This document shows positions 18,654 to 28,952 of a stretch of DNA of 64,000 nt, piece by piece. The number at the start of each line of letters is the position of its first letter. Position 1 is the first letter of the stretch. The notes below the pieces were generated by a model. It saw only the letters and a list, made by a program, of their open reading frames with translations. It was not told the DNA's origin and did no database searches. The stretch lies in NCBI GenBank assembly GCA_021582295.1, contig CP091137.1, forward strand, positions 1,134,001 through 1,198,000. Direction: 5' to 3'. Source of the stretch: Candidatus Thiovulum stygium (GTDB taxonomy: Bacteria; Campylobacterota; Campylobacteria; Campylobacterales; Thiovulaceae). Both the position numbers and the translations under genes were made by a program.

Positions 18654-18998
18654 TTTATTTTACCTTAAAGTATTTTTTTAATTCCAAGTGTGTTTTAAAT
18701 TCCCAGTGGGAATCACCAAATTACGATCGCCTATCTTACTAGAATATTTAAATTTTTATCAAATAATAGATTAAAAAATCTTACATTTTAGAAAATTACT
18801 GTTTTTATATAAAACAACCTCATCATGCGATTTTCTCGTTTTATAAATTCTAAATTCTTGAAATTTATTATAACACTCATATTATTTTGCTTTCTTTATA
18901 TTATATTAAGTTCTTTATTAAATAGCTTTAAAACTTAAAGAATATCTAAATCTCGATATAATTTCCGACAAAATATCTATTCAAAAAGGAATAAAATT
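18654..18998. other. Divergent intergenic region with palindrome and one 8-mer copy
   Basis: 345 bases between the divergent propeller and yqeY genes. It holds the palindrome ATTCCC-AGT-GGGAAT (18706-18720), which resembles segments at about 33097-33115 and 34876-34888, and an 8-mer copy at 18817-18824. A possible peptide of 37 residues (18825-18938, plus strand, starting MRFSRFINSKF) has one hydrophobic segment but no ribosome binding site, so I do not call it a gene. Promoters for both flanking genes must lie here. Confidence 0.5.
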
Positions 18999-19445
18999 AT
19001 GAGTAAAATCAAAGAAAGAGTTCATACCGATATTAAAGATGCTATGAAAAATAAAGATGTCTTTAAACGAGATGCTCTTCGATTGTTGGCTAGTGCCATG
19101 AAACAGATTGAAGTTGATGAACGAAAAGAACTCACTGATAGCGATATGATTAAAATTATTCAAAAGCAGATTAAACAGCGAGAAGATAGTTCGACTCAAT
19201 ATAAAGATGGTGGTCGTGAAGATTTATATCAAAAAGAGATTGCAGAATCTGATTTATATAAAAGTTATCTTCCAACACAGTTAGATGATACTCAACTTGA
19301 AGAAAAACTTCGCGAAATTATTATTCGTGTTGGTGCTTTAACTCAAAAAGATATGGGCAAAGTTATGGGTGTTGCAACAAAAGAACTTGAAGGTATTGCC
19401 GATGGCAAACGAATTAATCTTATCACAAAAAAAATTCTAGGATAA
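18999..19445 (+). CDS. GatB/YqeY domain protein
   Basis: A 148-residue YqeY-type protein. The N-terminus (KIKERVHTDIKDAMKNKD, then RDALRLLASAMKQIEVDE) and the end (LREIIIRVGALTQKDMGKVMG, then IADGKRINLITKKIL) match this tRNA-binding helical domain, the same fold as the C-terminus of GatB. Its role in bacteria is not firmly established; it is presumed to touch tRNA or aminoacylation. A good Shine-Dalgarno (AAAGGA) precedes the ATG. The next gene starts five bases later, so it is probably the first gene of an operon running towards rsmG and secA. Confidence 0.88.
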   Translation: MSKIKERVHTDIKDAMKNKDVFKRDALRLLASAMKQIEVDERKELTDSDMIKIIQKQIKQREDSSTQYKDGGREDLYQKEIAESDLYKSYLPTQLDDTQLEEKLREIIIRVGALTQKDMGKVMGVATKELEGIADGKRINLITKKILG

Positions 19446-19450
19446 ATTAA

Positions 19451-19924
19451 ATGACTGAAATTATCGCTTCTTATGGACACATAATTCTATTTTTACATGT
19501 AATTAGTGCCGTTATTTGGGTTGGTGGAATGATCGCTATTCGTTTTGCTGTTCATCCTGCTATGAGTCTTATTGCAACTACTGAAGTTCGTTTAAGCAGA
19601 TCTTTACATCTTATTCGACGATTTTTTTATATCGTTATTCCGTTTATCGTTACTTTATTATTAACTGGAATTTTATTAATTTATGGCTTTGGACATAAAG
19701 GTCAAATGGCTGTTCATATCAAAGAAACTATCTGGTTAATAATGGCTCTTAATTTTGTAACTATGTTTATTCGACGAAATAAAGCTGAAAAATTATTAAA
19801 AGATAGCAAATTAGATGAAGCAAAACATATTATATATATCATTTCTGCTTATATGATTCCAGTAAATATTATATTTGGTTTAATTGCTATTTATTTAGGC
19901 ATATTCTTAAGAGCAGGTATCTAA
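19451..19924 (+). CDS. CopD-like four-helix integral membrane protein
   Basis: A 157-residue inner-membrane protein with about four hydrophobic segments: near 8-28 (IILFLHVISAVIWVGGM), 55-75 (FFYIVIPFIVTLLLTGILLI), 90-105 and 130-152. HVISAVIWVGGM resembles the CopD / DUF2269 type, whose conserved His and Trp in helix 1 may bind haem or copper; that is inference from the pattern. It lies five bases after yqeY and two bases before the rsmG start, within the same plus-strand operon. Confidence 0.6.
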   Translation: MTEIIASYGHIILFLHVISAVIWVGGMIAIRFAVHPAMSLIATTEVRLSRSLHLIRRFFYIVIPFIVTLLLTGILLIYGFGHKGQMAVHIKETIWLIMALNFVTMFIRRNKAEKLLKDSKLDEAKHIIYIISAYMIPVNIIFGLIAIYLGIFLRAGI

Positions 19925-19925
19925 T

Positions 19926-20531
19926 TTGATAGATTTTAAAAGAGAATTAAATCTTGAAGGAATAGAACTTCATGACGATTTTAATAATGAAATATATATT
20001 TATTTGGAATTATTAAAAAAATGGAATAATGTTCATAATATTTCAAGAATGAGTGATAAAGAACTTGAAGAAAGTATTATTGATTCACTCATACCTCTAA
20101 AATTTTTAGAGTTTAATTCTCTGCTCGATATCGGTAGCGGGAGCGGTTTTCCCGCTATTCCAATTGCTATTGCAAGAAAAAATATCAGAATTGCAATGGC
20201 TGAACCAATCAAAAAAAAGAGCAGTTTTTTAAATTATGCAAAAGTATTATTAAATTTGAATAATACAGAAATATATTCGTTAAGAATTGAAAATTTAACA
20301 ATTGGTAAATTTGATCTAGTTTCTTCAAGAGCTGTTGCAGAAAGTTCAATTATTTTGAATTTAGCTTTGCCTCATTTACAACAAGATGGCAAAATTATTT
20401 TATATAAAGGTTCTCGAGTTGAAAACGAAATAAAAAATATATCTGACAAATATTTAAATAATAATTTTAGTTATGAGATTATATCTCGAGCATTTAGAAA
20501 TTATTTAATTATTAAAAATAAAAATATATAA
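19926..20531 (+). CDS. rsmG: 16S rRNA m7G527 methyltransferase RsmG
   Basis: A 201-residue SAM-dependent methyltransferase that modifies G527 of 16S rRNA. The SAM motif SLLDIGSGSGFPAIPIAIA lies near 60-78, followed by EPIKKKSSFLNYAK and the family stretch FDLVSSRAVAESSIIL near 128-143. NNVHNISRMSDKELEESIIDS at 35-55 is also typical. The start is TTG at 19926, overlapping nothing but only two bases after the upstream stop. Loss of RsmG gives low-level streptomycin resistance in other bacteria. It belongs to the yqeY operon. Confidence 0.92.
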   Translation: MIDFKRELNLEGIELHDDFNNEIYIYLELLKKWNNVHNISRMSDKELEESIIDSLIPLKFLEFNSLLDIGSGSGFPAIPIAIARKNIRIAMAEPIKKKSSFLNYAKVLLNLNNTEIYSLRIENLTIGKFDLVSSRAVAESSIILNLALPHLQQDGKIILYKGSRVENEIKNISDKYLNNNFSYEIISRAFRNYLIIKNKNI

Positions 20532-20546
20532 ATTAAGGAATATAAA

Positions 20547-20750
20547 GTGTGGAAATTTATAATTCTAATTGCTTTAATAGTTGCTGGTTATTTTTTAGTT
20601 ATGAAATTACAACAAAAAAATAAAAGTAAAAAAAATAATGAGCTTTCAGATTTAGTTACATGTTCAAAATGTGGAACTTTAACTGTTGAAACAGAAATGA
20701 TTTCTAATCATGGCAAATTATTTTGTTCAAAAAAATGTGCAGGATTATAA
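20547..20750 (+). CDS. PP0621-like membrane-anchored zinc-ribbon protein
   Basis: A 67-residue protein with one N-terminal membrane segment (WKFIILIALIVAGYFLVM), a basic linker, and a small Cys4 zinc ribbon: C-x-x-C in TCSKCGTL and CSKKC at the end. This layout is that of the PP0621 family, whose role is not known. The start is GTG at 20547, sixteen bases after rsmG. It is probably part of the same operon, followed four bases later by the frameshifted gene at 20755. Confidence 0.65.
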   Translation: MWKFIILIALIVAGYFLVMKLQQKNKSKKNNELSDLVTCSKCGTLTVETEMISNHGKLFCSKKCAGL

Positions 20751-20754
20751 TTAA

Positions 20755-21140
20755 ATGATCGTTTTAGGACATTATTTAATAAATAGTGAATATTTATATA
20801 TGGTTTTTAATTTTGAAGATATAAAAAAACTCCTTCAAATTCAACTGTATTAATAAATTTTTCTGATGGAACTCTTTTAAAAGAGTTATCAAATAATAAA
20901 ATTAAAACAGCTGTTAAAGTTTCTAATATTAAAGAGGCGATTTTCTCAGAAGCTTTAAGATCAAAATATATTATTGCTAATAATTTAGCTTTGGCTATTC
21001 AAATTCAGAAATTGGCTGAAAATTATTTATATGATTCTAAGATTTTAGTTGAAATTGAAAATGAATCAGATCTAGAATTAATAGCTGAAAATAAAATAGA
21101 TGGTGTAATTTATAAAAATGCTATTAAAAATATTAATTAA
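20755..21140 (+). pseudogene. Unknown protein of about 128 residues, one frameshift
   Basis: Begins MIVLGHYLINSEYLYMV and stops early, after 32 residues. One added base in the A7 run near 20823-20829 joins it to the next frame: TPSNSTVLINFSDGTLLKEL, then SEALRSKYIIANNLALAIQI and the end DGVIYKNAIKNIN at 21140. The C-terminal part alternates helix and strand (EIENESDLELIAENKIDGVI). It fits snugly between the small zinc-ribbon gene and secA, nineteen bases before the secA ATG. I do not recognise the family. The break is probably a sequencing under-call, not decay. Confidence 0.6.
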
Positions 21141-21158
21141 CTTGAAAGGTATATATTA

Positions 21159-23843
21159 ATGAAATTTTTTACACAAACTCTTCTGTTTTTACAGAAAATA
21201 TTTCGTAAATTAATCGGAACTCGAAATGATAAAGAGATTCGAGCTTATTTAAAACGAGTTGAAAAAATAAATGCTCTTGAAAGCAAATATCAAGCAATGA
21301 ATGATGACGAATTAAAAGCATCATTTGAAGAATTAAAAAAAGCTGTTCGCGAAAATACAAAAACTCTTGAAGATGTTTTATATGACTCGTTTGCAATTAC
21401 TCGAGAGGCAAGTCGTAGAATTCTTGGTATGAGACATCATGATGTTCAATTAATTGGTGGAATGGTTTTACACGACGGCAGAATTGCTGAAATGAAAACT
21501 GGTGAAGGTAAAACACTTGTCGCAACTTTGCCAATAGTATTAAATGCAATGACTGGAAATGGTGTTCATCTTGTTACAGTTAATGATTATTTAGCAAAAC
21601 GAGATTCTGAAGAGTTAAAACCTCTTTATAATTTTTTAGGTTATTCTGTTGGTGTAATTACAGAACGAATGTATGATGATATGCTTAAAAAAGAGCAATA
21701 TAATTCAGATATAACTTATGGCACTAATAATGAATTTGGATTTGATTTTTTACGAGATAATATGAAATATTCTCGAGATGAAATGGGACAACGAGGTCAC
21801 AATTTCGTAATTGTTGATGAGGTCGATTCGATTTTAATCGATGAAGCTAGAACTCCACTTATTATTTCTGGTCCAACTGATAAAAAATTAGATAATTATG
21901 TTCGAGCTGATAAAGTTGCTAAAAATTTAATAAAAGGTGAAAAAATTCCGCCTCAAAAAATGGATGATGTTGAAACAACAATTGGTGATTTTATCGTTGA
22001 TGAAAAAAATAGAACTGTATTATTAACAGAAGATGGAACCGTAAAAGCTCAAGAATTATTTGGTGTTGATAATTTATATAGCATTGAACATGCTATTTTG
22101 TCTCATCATCTCGATCAATCTTTAAAAGCTAACTATTTATTTGTTAAAGATGTTGATTATGTAATCAAAGATGGTGAAATTATTATCGTTGATGAATTTA
22201 CTGGTCGGCTTTCTGATGGTCGTAGATATTCTGATGGTTTGCATCAGGCAATTGAAGCAAAAGAGGGTGTTCGTGTTAAAGAAGAGAGTCAAACTTTAGC
22301 TGATATTACATTCCAAAATTATTTTAGAATGTATAAAAAATTAGCTGGTATGACTGGAACTGCTCAAACTGAAGCAACAGAATTTGCCGAAATATATAAT
22401 TTAGATGTAGTTTCGATTCCAACTAATTTACCAATAAAACGAAAAGATTTTGATGACCTCATCTATAAAACTGAAAGAGAAAAATTACATGCAGTCGTTA
22501 ATAAAATTCTTGAATTAAATAAAATTGGTCAGCCTGTTCTTGTTGGAACAACTTCAATCGAAAAAAGTGAAGCTCTTCATAAGATTTTAAAAGATAAAAA
22601 AATAGTTCATTCTGTTTTAAATGCAAAAAATCATGAATATGAAGGTGAAATTATAAAACGAGCTGGTCAAAAAGGTGCACTTACAATTGCTACAAATATG
22701 GCTGGTCGAGGTGTTGATATTCGACTTGGTGAAGGTGTTAAAGAGCTTGGTGGTCTATTTATTCTTGGAACTGAACGACACGAAAATAGACGAATTGATA
22801 ATCAATTAAGAGGTCGAAGTGGTCGTCAAGGTGATGAAGGTGCAAGTCAATTCTTTTTAAGTCTCGATGATAATTTATTACGAATTTTTGGTAGTGATCG
22901 TATTAAAAAAATTATGGATCATCTCGGAGTTGAAGAGGGGGAACATATCGAATCTGGTATGGTTACTCGTGCTGTCGAAAAAGCTCAAAAACGAATTGAA
23001 GGTATGCATTTTGAACATCGAAAACATGTTGTTCAATATGATGATGTTGCTAATGAACAGCGAAAAGTTATATTCAATTTTAGAAATCAACTTCTTGATT
23101 GGAATTTTAATATTAGCAATAAATTAACTGAAATCAGAAAAGAGTATGTTTCAATTTTGCTTGAAAATTATGCTATTTTTGATGGTTTAAATCGTGAAGA
23201 TTTTAATCTTGAAGGTTTAATTAGTGCTTTACAAGAAGAGGTTAAAGTTAAAATTTCTATTTTTGAAATTCAAAATCTTGAAGCAAATGATATTAAAAGT
23301 TTCTTAATAGATAAAATCGAAAATTTATATGTTAAAAAAATGTCGCTTTTACATGAAGATATACGAAATAGTATAGAAAGAGAGATTTATTTAAAAACTC
23401 TTGATAAAAGTTGGCGAGAACATTTACATCAAATGGATATTTTAAAAACTGGAATCGGTCTTCGAGGCTATAATCAAAAAGATCCACTTGTCGAATATAA
23501 AAAAGAGAGTTTTTATCTTTTTAATGAACTAGTAAATCATATTAAGTTTGAGACAATTAAAACACTTCAACTTATACAGTTTGCAACTGAAAATCCTGAA
23601 GAAGAGGGTGAAGAATTTGTTGCAAAACGAGAAGAAGAAAAATTAATCGAACAACGACAAAATGAGTTACGAACCGAAAAAAATCGAGTTCCAGAAATTC
23701 AAAATTCAGTTTCAGTAAATCCAGAATTTAGACAAAAACCAAAACCAAAACGAAATGATTTATGTCCTTGTGGAAGTGGTTTGAAATATAAAAGTTGTTG
23801 CGGTGTAAGTGGTCCTAAAAAAGGACTTCTTGCTAAAATTTAA
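21159..23843 (+). CDS. secA: Preprotein translocase ATPase SecA
   Basis: An 894-residue motor that drives proteins through SecYEG. The helicase-like core has Walker A in [14 protein letters not shown] near 113-126, the DEVDS box near 220-224, and motif [12 protein letters not shown] near 520-531, followed by [18 protein letters not shown]. The helical scaffold and wing regions follow. The C-terminus carries the SEC-C zinc motif, [14 protein letters not shown], after a basic linker, so SecB or membrane contact is likely. The gene has two 8-mer copies: 21816, inside the DEVD box itself, and 22456 (Asp-Leu-Ile). tgt follows after 21 bases. Confidence 0.97.
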   Translation: MKFFTQTLLFLQKIFRKLIGTRNDKEIRAYLKRVEKINALESKYQAMNDDELKASFEELKKAVRENTKTLEDVLYDSFAITREASRRILGMRHHDVQLIGGMVLHDGRIAEMKTGEGKTLVATLPIVLNAMTGNGVHLVTVNDYLAKRDSEELKPLYNFLGYSVGVITERMYDDMLKKEQYNSDITYGTNNEFGFDFLRDNMKYSRDEMGQRGHNFVIVDEVDSILIDEARTPLIISGPTDKKLDNYVRADKVAKNLIKGEKIPPQKMDDVETTIGDFIVDEKNRTVLLTEDGTVKAQELFGVDNLYSIEHAILSHHLDQSLKANYLFVKDVDYVIKDGEIIIVDEFTGRLSDGRRYSDGLHQAIEAKEGVRVKEESQTLADITFQNYFRMYKKLAGMTGTAQTEATEFAEIYNLDVVSIPTNLPIKRKDFDDLIYKTEREKLHAVVNKILELNKIGQPVLVGTTSIEKSEALHKILKDKKIVHSVLNAKNHEYEGEIIKRAGQKGALTIATNMAGRGVDIRLGEGVKELGGLFILGTERHENRRIDNQLRGRSGRQGDEGASQFFLSLDDNLLRIFGSDRIKKIMDHLGVEEGEHIESGMVTRAVEKAQKRIEGMHFEHRKHVVQYDDVANEQRKVIFNFRNQLLDWNFNISNKLTEIRKEYVSILLENYAIFDGLNREDFNLEGLISALQEEVKVKISIFEIQNLEANDIKSFLIDKIENLYVKKMSLLHEDIRNSIEREIYLKTLDKSWREHLHQMDILKTGIGLRGYNQKDPLVEYKKESFYLFNELVNHIKFETIKTLQLIQFATENPEEEGEEFVAKREEEKLIEQRQNELRTEKNRVPEIQNSVSVNPEFRQKPKPKRNDLCPCGSGLKYKSCCGVSGPKKGLLAKI

Positions 23844-23864
23844 TATAAATATATTTATTAAAAT

Positions 23865-25013
23865 ATGAAATTTGAAATTTTAGCTATTGATGGAAAAAGT
23901 CGCCGTGGCAGAATCACAACTGAACACGGCACAATAGAAACACCAGTTTTTATGCCCGTTGGAACTATTGGAGCTGTTCGTGGAGTTGATACTTTTGATC
24001 TTGAGAACTATTTAAAACCTGAAATTATTCTCGGAAATACTTATCATTTATATTTGCGACCAACTCCTGAAATCGTTCAGAAAATGGGCGGTTTGCACGG
24101 TTTCACTGGTTTTAAAAAAAATTTTCTTACTGATAGCGGAGGCTTTCAAGCTTTTTCGTTGCCAACTGCAAAAACTGACGATAATGGTATTTCTTTTAAA
24201 AGTCATATCGATGGTTCAAAACATCTTTTTACTCCCGAAAAAGTTATAGATATTCAGAATATGCTTAATAGCGATATTAAAATGGTTCTTGATGATCTTA
24301 TTTCACTACCTGCTGAAGATGGTCGAATTGCAAAATCGATTGAACGAACTCGAATTTGGGCTGAAAGATCATTAATTCATCATGTTCGAGAAATAGAAAA
24401 TGGTCGCGGTTTAGGAACTTCTATTTTTGCAATAGTTCAAGGCGGAATTAGTCAAACTCACCGTAAGATTTCTGCTGAAAGTTTAGTTGCATTTGAATAT
24501 GCAAATAAAAGTTTTGACGGTCTTGCAATTGGTGGCTTAAGTGTTGGTGAAGAGAGTTCGGCAATGTATGATACTGTTGAATTTACAGTTCCATTTTTGC
24601 CAAATGATAAACCGAAATATTTAATGGGAGTTGGAACTCCTGAAGACCTCATCGAAAATATAGATCGCGGAATTGATATGTTTGATTGTGTTATGCCAAC
24701 TCGCAATGCTCGAAATGGAACTATTTTTACGACATTCGGTAGATTAAGCATAAAATCATCAAGATATCGAGAAGATGCAAATCCTATTGATCAAGCTTGT
24801 AACTGTTATACTTGTCAAAATTATTCTCGAGCTTATTTAAATCACCTTTTTCGAGCTGAAGAATTAAGTTATCCAAGATTAGCTTCAATTCATAATTTAC
24901 ACTACTATTTGACTTTAATGCGAGAAGTTCGCGAAGCAATTTCAAATGGTAATTTTTCTGAATATAAAAAAGATTTTTATAGAAAGCGAATAAAAAACGA
25001 AAATGATATTTAA
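23865..25013 (+). CDS. tgt: tRNA-guanine transglycosylase
   Basis: A 382-residue enzyme that swaps guanine-34 for the queuine precursor in tRNAs with GUN anticodons. The N-terminal barrel has [18 protein letters not shown] near 31-48 and [12 protein letters not shown] near 58-69. The catalytic Asp lies in [12 protein letters not shown] near 87-98, and the RNA-binding segment is [12 protein letters not shown] near 271-282. The zinc site is [18 protein letters not shown] near 310-327. Length and order are normal. Its last 11 bases overlap the prepilin peptidase start, implying coupling. An 8-mer copy at 24646 encodes Asp-Leu-Ile. Confidence 0.96.
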   Translation: MKFEILAIDGKSRRGRITTEHGTIETPVFMPVGTIGAVRGVDTFDLENYLKPEIILGNTYHLYLRPTPEIVQKMGGLHGFTGFKKNFLTDSGGFQAFSLPTAKTDDNGISFKSHIDGSKHLFTPEKVIDIQNMLNSDIKMVLDDLISLPAEDGRIAKSIERTRIWAERSLIHHVREIENGRGLGTSIFAIVQGGISQTHRKISAESLVAFEYANKSFDGLAIGGLSVGEESSAMYDTVEFTVPFLPNDKPKYLMGVGTPEDLIENIDRGIDMFDCVMPTRNARNGTIFTTFGRLSIKSSRYREDANPIDQACNCYTCQNYSRAYLNHLFRAEELSYPRLASIHNLHYYLTLMREVREAISNGNFSEYKKDFYRKRIKNENDI

Positions 25014-25743
25014 TGAATTATTAATCTTATTTTTATATGGCATTTCGATTGGATCATTTGCAAATGTTCTAATTTATCGTTTGCCTCGAGGTGAATCGCC
25101 AGTTTTACCAGCTTCACATTGCACAAAATGTAATACTCCAATTAAGTTTTATCATAATATACCCGTGATTTCATGGTTTTTACTAAAAGGCAAATGTGCT
25201 TATTGTAATGAAAAAATATCGATGAGGTATCCAATAATAGAATTTTTAAGCGGTTTGATAGCAATAGCAGTATATTTTAAAATTGGATTATTCATTGAGA
25301 CTTTTATAGTTATTTTAATATTTATTTTACTTTTAGTTCTTTCATTAATTGATTGGGATTTTCGAGCTGTTCCAGATTCGATAAATTTATTAATTTTAAC
25401 ATTTGCAATCTTTAATGATATTAATAATATTTCTAATAATATAGAAAATGCTTTATTGTTTGCTGGTGGATTTGCACTTTTAAGATTTTATATTTCGTTT
25501 TTTGTCAAACGAGAAGCAATGGGCGAAGGCGATATTATGGTCGCAGGAACAATCGGAGCAATGGTTGGAAGTTATGTAGGAGTATTTACAATTTTTTTAT
25601 CAGCTTTAATTTCTATAATTGCATTTATTTTTTATCGCGAACGAGAATTACCATTTGTCCCATTTTTATCATTAGCACTTTTTATAACTTGGCTTTTTGA
25701 ACGAGATGTGATTATTTTGTTAAATAATATATTAAGAGTTTAA
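25003..25743 (+). CDS. pilD: Prepilin peptidase / methyltransferase
   Basis: A 246-residue inner-membrane aspartyl protease that cuts the leader of type IV pilins and pseudopilins and methylates the new N-terminus. The N-terminal methylase part has [18 protein letters not shown] near 17-34 and two CxxC pairs (CTKC near 40 and CAYC near 64) that bind zinc. The catalytic Asp residues lie in [12 protein letters not shown] near 112-123 and in MGEGDIM near 173-179. About six membrane segments follow. With dprA and pilT it belongs to the pilus and transformation set. An 8-mer copy at 25221 encodes Ser-Met-Arg. Confidence 0.92.
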   Translation: MIFNELLILFLYGISIGSFANVLIYRLPRGESPVLPASHCTKCNTPIKFYHNIPVISWFLLKGKCAYCNEKISMRYPIIEFLSGLIAIAVYFKIGLFIETFIVILIFILLLVLSLIDWDFRAVPDSINLLILTFAIFNDINNISNNIENALLFAGGFALLRFYISFFVKREAMGEGDIMVAGTIGAMVGSYVGVFTIFLSALISIIAFIFYRERELPFVPFLSLALFITWLFERDVIILLNNILRV

Positions 25744-25752
25744 AATTTAAAT

Positions 25753-26358
25753 ATGTTTATAAAAATATGTGGAATAACTAATTTCGAAGATAGTTTAATC
25801 GCTTCTGAAAATGGAGCTGATGCACTTGGTTTTGTATTTTATGAAAAATCTCCTAGATATATAAAACCAGAAATTGCTCGAGAAATAATTGAGAAATTAA
25901 ATAGTTTTGGCTTTAGGAATACTAAAAAATTTGGATTATTTGTTGAAAAATCAGCTAATGAAATAATTAAAATTTCTCAAGAATCAAATATTTCATTAGC
26001 TCAATTACATTGGGATATTGACGAAACCAATTATTCTGAAATAGCTATGTCAAAAATAAGAGTTATTCGTGCAAAAAATATTAATGATATAAATTTACAT
26101 AAAAATAATATTAGATTTATTGATTCGTATGTTGAAAGTTTTGGTGGAGTTGGTCATCGACTAAATCTTGAATGGTTTCTTAATCGAGACAATAGCAAAA
26201 TTATTATAGCTGGAGGTTTGAACTCTGATAATTTGCACGAACTACAAGGTTTTGGTTTTTATGGGGTTGATGTTAGTAGTGGAGTTGAATTATATAAAGG
26301 CAAAAAAGATCGCATTAAAGTAATTGAGTTTATAAAGAATGCTAAAAATATAATTTAA
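25753..26358 (+). CDS. trpF: Phosphoribosylanthranilate isomerase
   Basis: A 201-residue TIM-barrel enzyme, step three of tryptophan synthesis from anthranilate. The start is diagnostic: MFIKICGITNFEDSLIASEN, with the catalytic Cys near residue 6, then GADALGFVFYEKSPRYI near 21-37. The catalytic Asp sits in RFIDSYVES near 116-124 and the phosphate loop in IIIAGGLNSDNL near 154-165, followed by YGVDVSSGVE. No other trp gene is near, as expected when trpF is dispersed. It is ten bases downstream of pilD. Confidence 0.93.
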   Translation: MFIKICGITNFEDSLIASENGADALGFVFYEKSPRYIKPEIAREIIEKLNSFGFRNTKKFGLFVEKSANEIIKISQESNISLAQLHWDIDETNYSEIAMSKIRVIRAKNINDINLHKNNIRFIDSYVESFGGVGHRLNLEWFLNRDNSKIIIAGGLNSDNLHELQGFGFYGVDVSSGVELYKGKKDRIKVIEFIKNAKNII

Positions 26359-26380
26359 TAAATAATGAAAGAGTATTAAT

Positions 26381-26644
26381 ATGGAAAATAACGAACAAAC
26401 AAAAGTTCAAAAAATTGTCGCGGGAGCTGATTCATTAGCTCTTGGCATTTCGATTGTTGTTTCAATTTTGATTGGAGTCGGAATAGGTTTATGGTTGAAA
26501 TCTATTTTTAATTCTAATTTATTACTTTGGCTTGGTGTTGCTTGGGGAATAGGTGGAGCTTTATTAAATATTTATAGAGCATATAAACGAGAATTAATTG
26601 AGTTTGAAAAAATTGCAAAAGATCGAGAATTTAATATAAAATGA
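26381..26644 (+). CDS. AtpZ/AtpI family membrane protein
   Basis: An 87-residue protein with two membrane segments: near 20-40 (ALGISIVVSILIGVGIGLWL) and 47-66 (LLLWLGVAWGIGGALLNIY), then a basic cytoplasmic tail. This is the AtpZ/AtpI pattern; members help assemble the ATP synthase c-ring or conduct magnesium. No atp genes are near, which is usual in Campylobacterota. A Shine-Dalgarno (GAAAGAG) precedes the ATG. The stop overlaps the next gene by four bases (ATGA). Confidence 0.75.
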   Translation: MENNEQTKVQKIVAGADSLALGISIVVSILIGVGIGLWLKSIFNSNLLLWLGVAWGIGGALLNIYRAYKRELIEFEKIAKDREFNIK

Positions 26645-27093
26645 TTTCATTTTCTGTGGGTTTTTTTACAACTCTGATTTTGTTATATTTTTCTCGTTTA
26701 AGTTATAAAAATTATGTAAATAGTCAAGTTTTAAAAATAGATTCAAATGATAAAAATAATCGCGATATTATTGATAAAATTGATGATCCACACGATTTAT
26801 ATTCTGATGAAGTAATCGTAAATACAAATCAAGAAGATATAAAAGATTTAGATAGTCAAAATATTATAAATTCTGAAAAAAGCAAAATATCTATAAAAAA
26901 TAGTTTAAAAATCGGTTTTAAAACTCTTCCTGCAAATTTATCGATTTTAAGACTTTTTGGTTATTTTATTTTAATCAGTGGCTTTTTTTATTTAAAAAAT
27001 AGTAATAATTTAGAGATTAGTTATTATTTAATTGGTATAACTTCTGGAATAATTTTAGTAATTTTGGTAAATATTTTAAATGTTAAAAAATGA
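26641..27093 (+). CDS. Two-helix membrane protein, unknown
   Basis: A 150-residue protein with an N-terminal membrane segment (SFSVGFFTTLILLYFS), an acidic, Asn-rich hydrophilic stretch of about 70 residues, and one or two hydrophobic segments near the end (FGYFILISGFFYL; SYYLIGITSGIILVILVNIL). I do not recognise the family. It overlaps atpZ by four bases and the next gene (start 27080) by 14 bases, so three genes here are tightly coupled. It may serve as a membrane partner of the AtpZ-like protein or of the unknown gene that follows. Confidence 0.55.
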   Translation: MISFSVGFFTTLILLYFSRLSYKNYVNSQVLKIDSNDKNNRDIIDKIDDPHDLYSDEVIVNTNQEDIKDLDSQNIINSEKSKISIKNSLKIGFKTLPANLSILRLFGYFILISGFFYLKNSNNLEISYYLIGITSGIILVILVNILNVKK

Positions 27094-28024
27094 ATTTTAT
27101 ATAAATTATTTTAATAAACCTTTAAATTTATATAACGATAAAAATTTACGAGGTTATAAAACTCTCTTTTTATTAAAAATGAGAATGATCTTGATAATAT
27201 TTGGTTTCATATGAATCATTTTATTGATTTACAAAAAGGCGATCTCTTTGGCTTTATAAATTCATTATATTTTTTTATACTTATTTAAAATCTGATAAAA
27301 AATTAACAGATTTTGATAAACATTTTGAATTTGTTATCGAAGAGAGTGATGAATATTTTTATTGGACAACCTCATCAGAATATTTGATATTTATTGTTAA
27401 TGAACATAATCTTTTTTTAGTGAATTTGAATTTAAAGGAACTATTGATAAATTAACATTTAAATTAGATAAATATAGACATAATGATAATTTCGAATCAA
27501 AAGAAATTCAAGAAAAAGAGAGTCAAAAGAACCAAATTATTAAAAATAATATTTTAATAAATAGTTCTGAATCTTCATCTTCTCAAGAAGAACAAAATAA
27601 ACGAGTTTATTCGTTTATTCCAAAAAGTAAACTTTTACAACTACAACATATTGGTGAAGAATTAACTGTTGAACTTATGGAAATTGAAAATGGTTACGAA
27701 TTTAATAGAAAAACTGTTAAAAATATTGTCAAAAATTTACATTGTATTTCAAAAGTTTTGCATAGTTATAAAGAAACTATAAAAATTGCTGATTTAATGG
27801 AAGATTTGGCACATTTTTTAAAACATTATATTGAAGATGTTGCAGAATTTGAAATTGAAGATATTGCACTTTTTGAGACTCTTTTTAGTAATTTTAATAC
27901 TTGGCTTCTTTTATCATTTTTTGATGGCACTAATAATATTCAAGAATATGATTCTATTATTGCAAATAATGTTAAAGATATAATTAATCGTGTAAATTAT
28001 AAATTAGATAAAGATTTTGAATAA
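27080..28024 (+). pseudogene. Unknown protein of about 315 residues, three frameshifts
   Basis: The frame starting MLKNEFYINYFNKPLNLYND breaks three times. Each break is repaired by adding one base to a short run: A5 near 27176, T7 near 27271 and T7 near 27413. The last, longest piece ends at 28024 (LDKDFE). Readable parts include NENDLDNIWFHMNHFIDLQK, then EYFYWTTSSEYLIFIVNEH, an acidic Ser-rich linker, and a helical end (LHCISKVLHSYKETIKIADL). The joined length is 315 residues with no signal peptide. I do not recognise the family. An 8-mer copy at 27369 encodes Thr-Ser-Ser and lies inside the broken region. Confidence 0.6.
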
Positions 28025-28088
28025 TTTGAAGATTAAACTAATATCTTTAATATATAAATATTATCTAAGAAATTAGTTTAATATTTAT

Positions 28089-28856
28089 TTAGGCTTTAAA
28101 AAGTGTTCCTGAAATTTGTTCGTTTTCTAAAAGAAATTTTTCTACGGTTTGCAAATCAAAACCAGAAGCGAGTAACATCGCACCTCCTCGATCTAAAAGA
28201 AATTTAGCTGATTTTAATTTCGTAACAATTCCGCCAGTTGCAAAAGCATTATTTGGCGAAACAGTTTGATCAAGTTCTTCATCAGAAACCGAATAAATTC
28301 GAGTTTGTAAAATCGCATCATTATAAATTCTAGGATTTTTATTATAATATCCATCGATATCAGATAAAATAATTAATAAATTGCTATTAAAATAAAAAGT
28401 TGAATGAGCTGAAAGTTGATCATTATCACCAAAAGCGAGTTCTTCAGTTGCAACAGTATCATTTTCATTAATAATTGGTACGACTCCATTTGATAACAAA
28501 ACATTAACAGTATTTTTTGCATTTTCAGTTCGTTTTCGAGAGTCAAAATCAGCTTCAATTATTAAAATTTGCGAAATAGTTATATTAAATTTATCGAATT
28601 TATTGCGATAAACACTCATTAAATATGGTTGTCCAATCGATGCAAGAGCTTGACGATTTGCAAGAATTTTTTTATCAAGCTGAACTTTTGAAAATCCAGC
28701 AGAAACTGCTCCAGATGTAACAATAATGACATCGATATTAGCTTTTTTTAAATTTGCGACGAAATTTGCAATTTTTTCGATTCGCTCTTCTGCGAGAGAG
28801 CCATTTTCTGTTAAAACAGCAGTACCAATTTTTATAACAACTCTTTTATATACCAT
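28089..28856 (-). CDS. proB: Glutamate 5-kinase, short form
   Basis: A 255-residue amino acid kinase that phosphorylates glutamate in proline synthesis. The nucleotide fold is clear: RVVIKIGTAVLTENGSL near 5-21, IIVTSGAVSAGFSKVQLD near 40-57, NENDTVATEELAFGDNDQLSA split near 135-155 and FATGGIVTKLKSAKFLLDRG near 200-219. It lacks the C-terminal PUA domain of the E. coli enzyme, as do other campylobacterial ProB proteins. It is convergent with the frameshifted gene ending at 28024; the gap between them is AT-rich and holds weak inverted repeats. Confidence 0.93.
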   Translation of the reverse strand: MVYKRVVIKIGTAVLTENGSLAEERIEKIANFVANLKKANIDVIIVTSGAVSAGFSKVQLDKKILANRQALASIGQPYLMSVYRNKFDKFNITISQILIIEADFDSRKRTENAKNTVNVLLSNGVVPIINENDTVATEELAFGDNDQLSAHSTFYFNSNLLIILSDIDGYYNKNPRIYNDAILQTRIYSVSDEELDQTVSPNNAFATGGIVTKLKSAKFLLDRGGAMLLASGFDLQTVEKFLLENEQISGTLFKA

Positions 28857-28897
28857 TAATCCTCATTTAAATAAAATAATGTTCAAGAAATCAATTA

Positions 28898-28952
28898 AAT
28901 ATATTTTCAACTAATTGATTTCTTATTACTCTTAATATATTTTCAACTAATT
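28898..28952. repeat. Short direct repeat near proB
   Basis: The same 19-base segment, AATATATTTTCAACTAATT, occurs at 28898-28916 and 28934-28952, 36 bases apart. The gap between proB (starts 28856) and the gene ending at 28943 is otherwise AT-rich. The second copy overlaps the probable stop codon of that gene. It could be two operator sites or a chance duplication. Confidence 0.7.

Noticed and set aside
18825-18938. A 37-residue membrane peptide, MRFSRFINSKF...
   Set aside because: One hydrophobic segment is present, but there is no ribosome binding site and AT-rich DNA readily gives such frames by chance.
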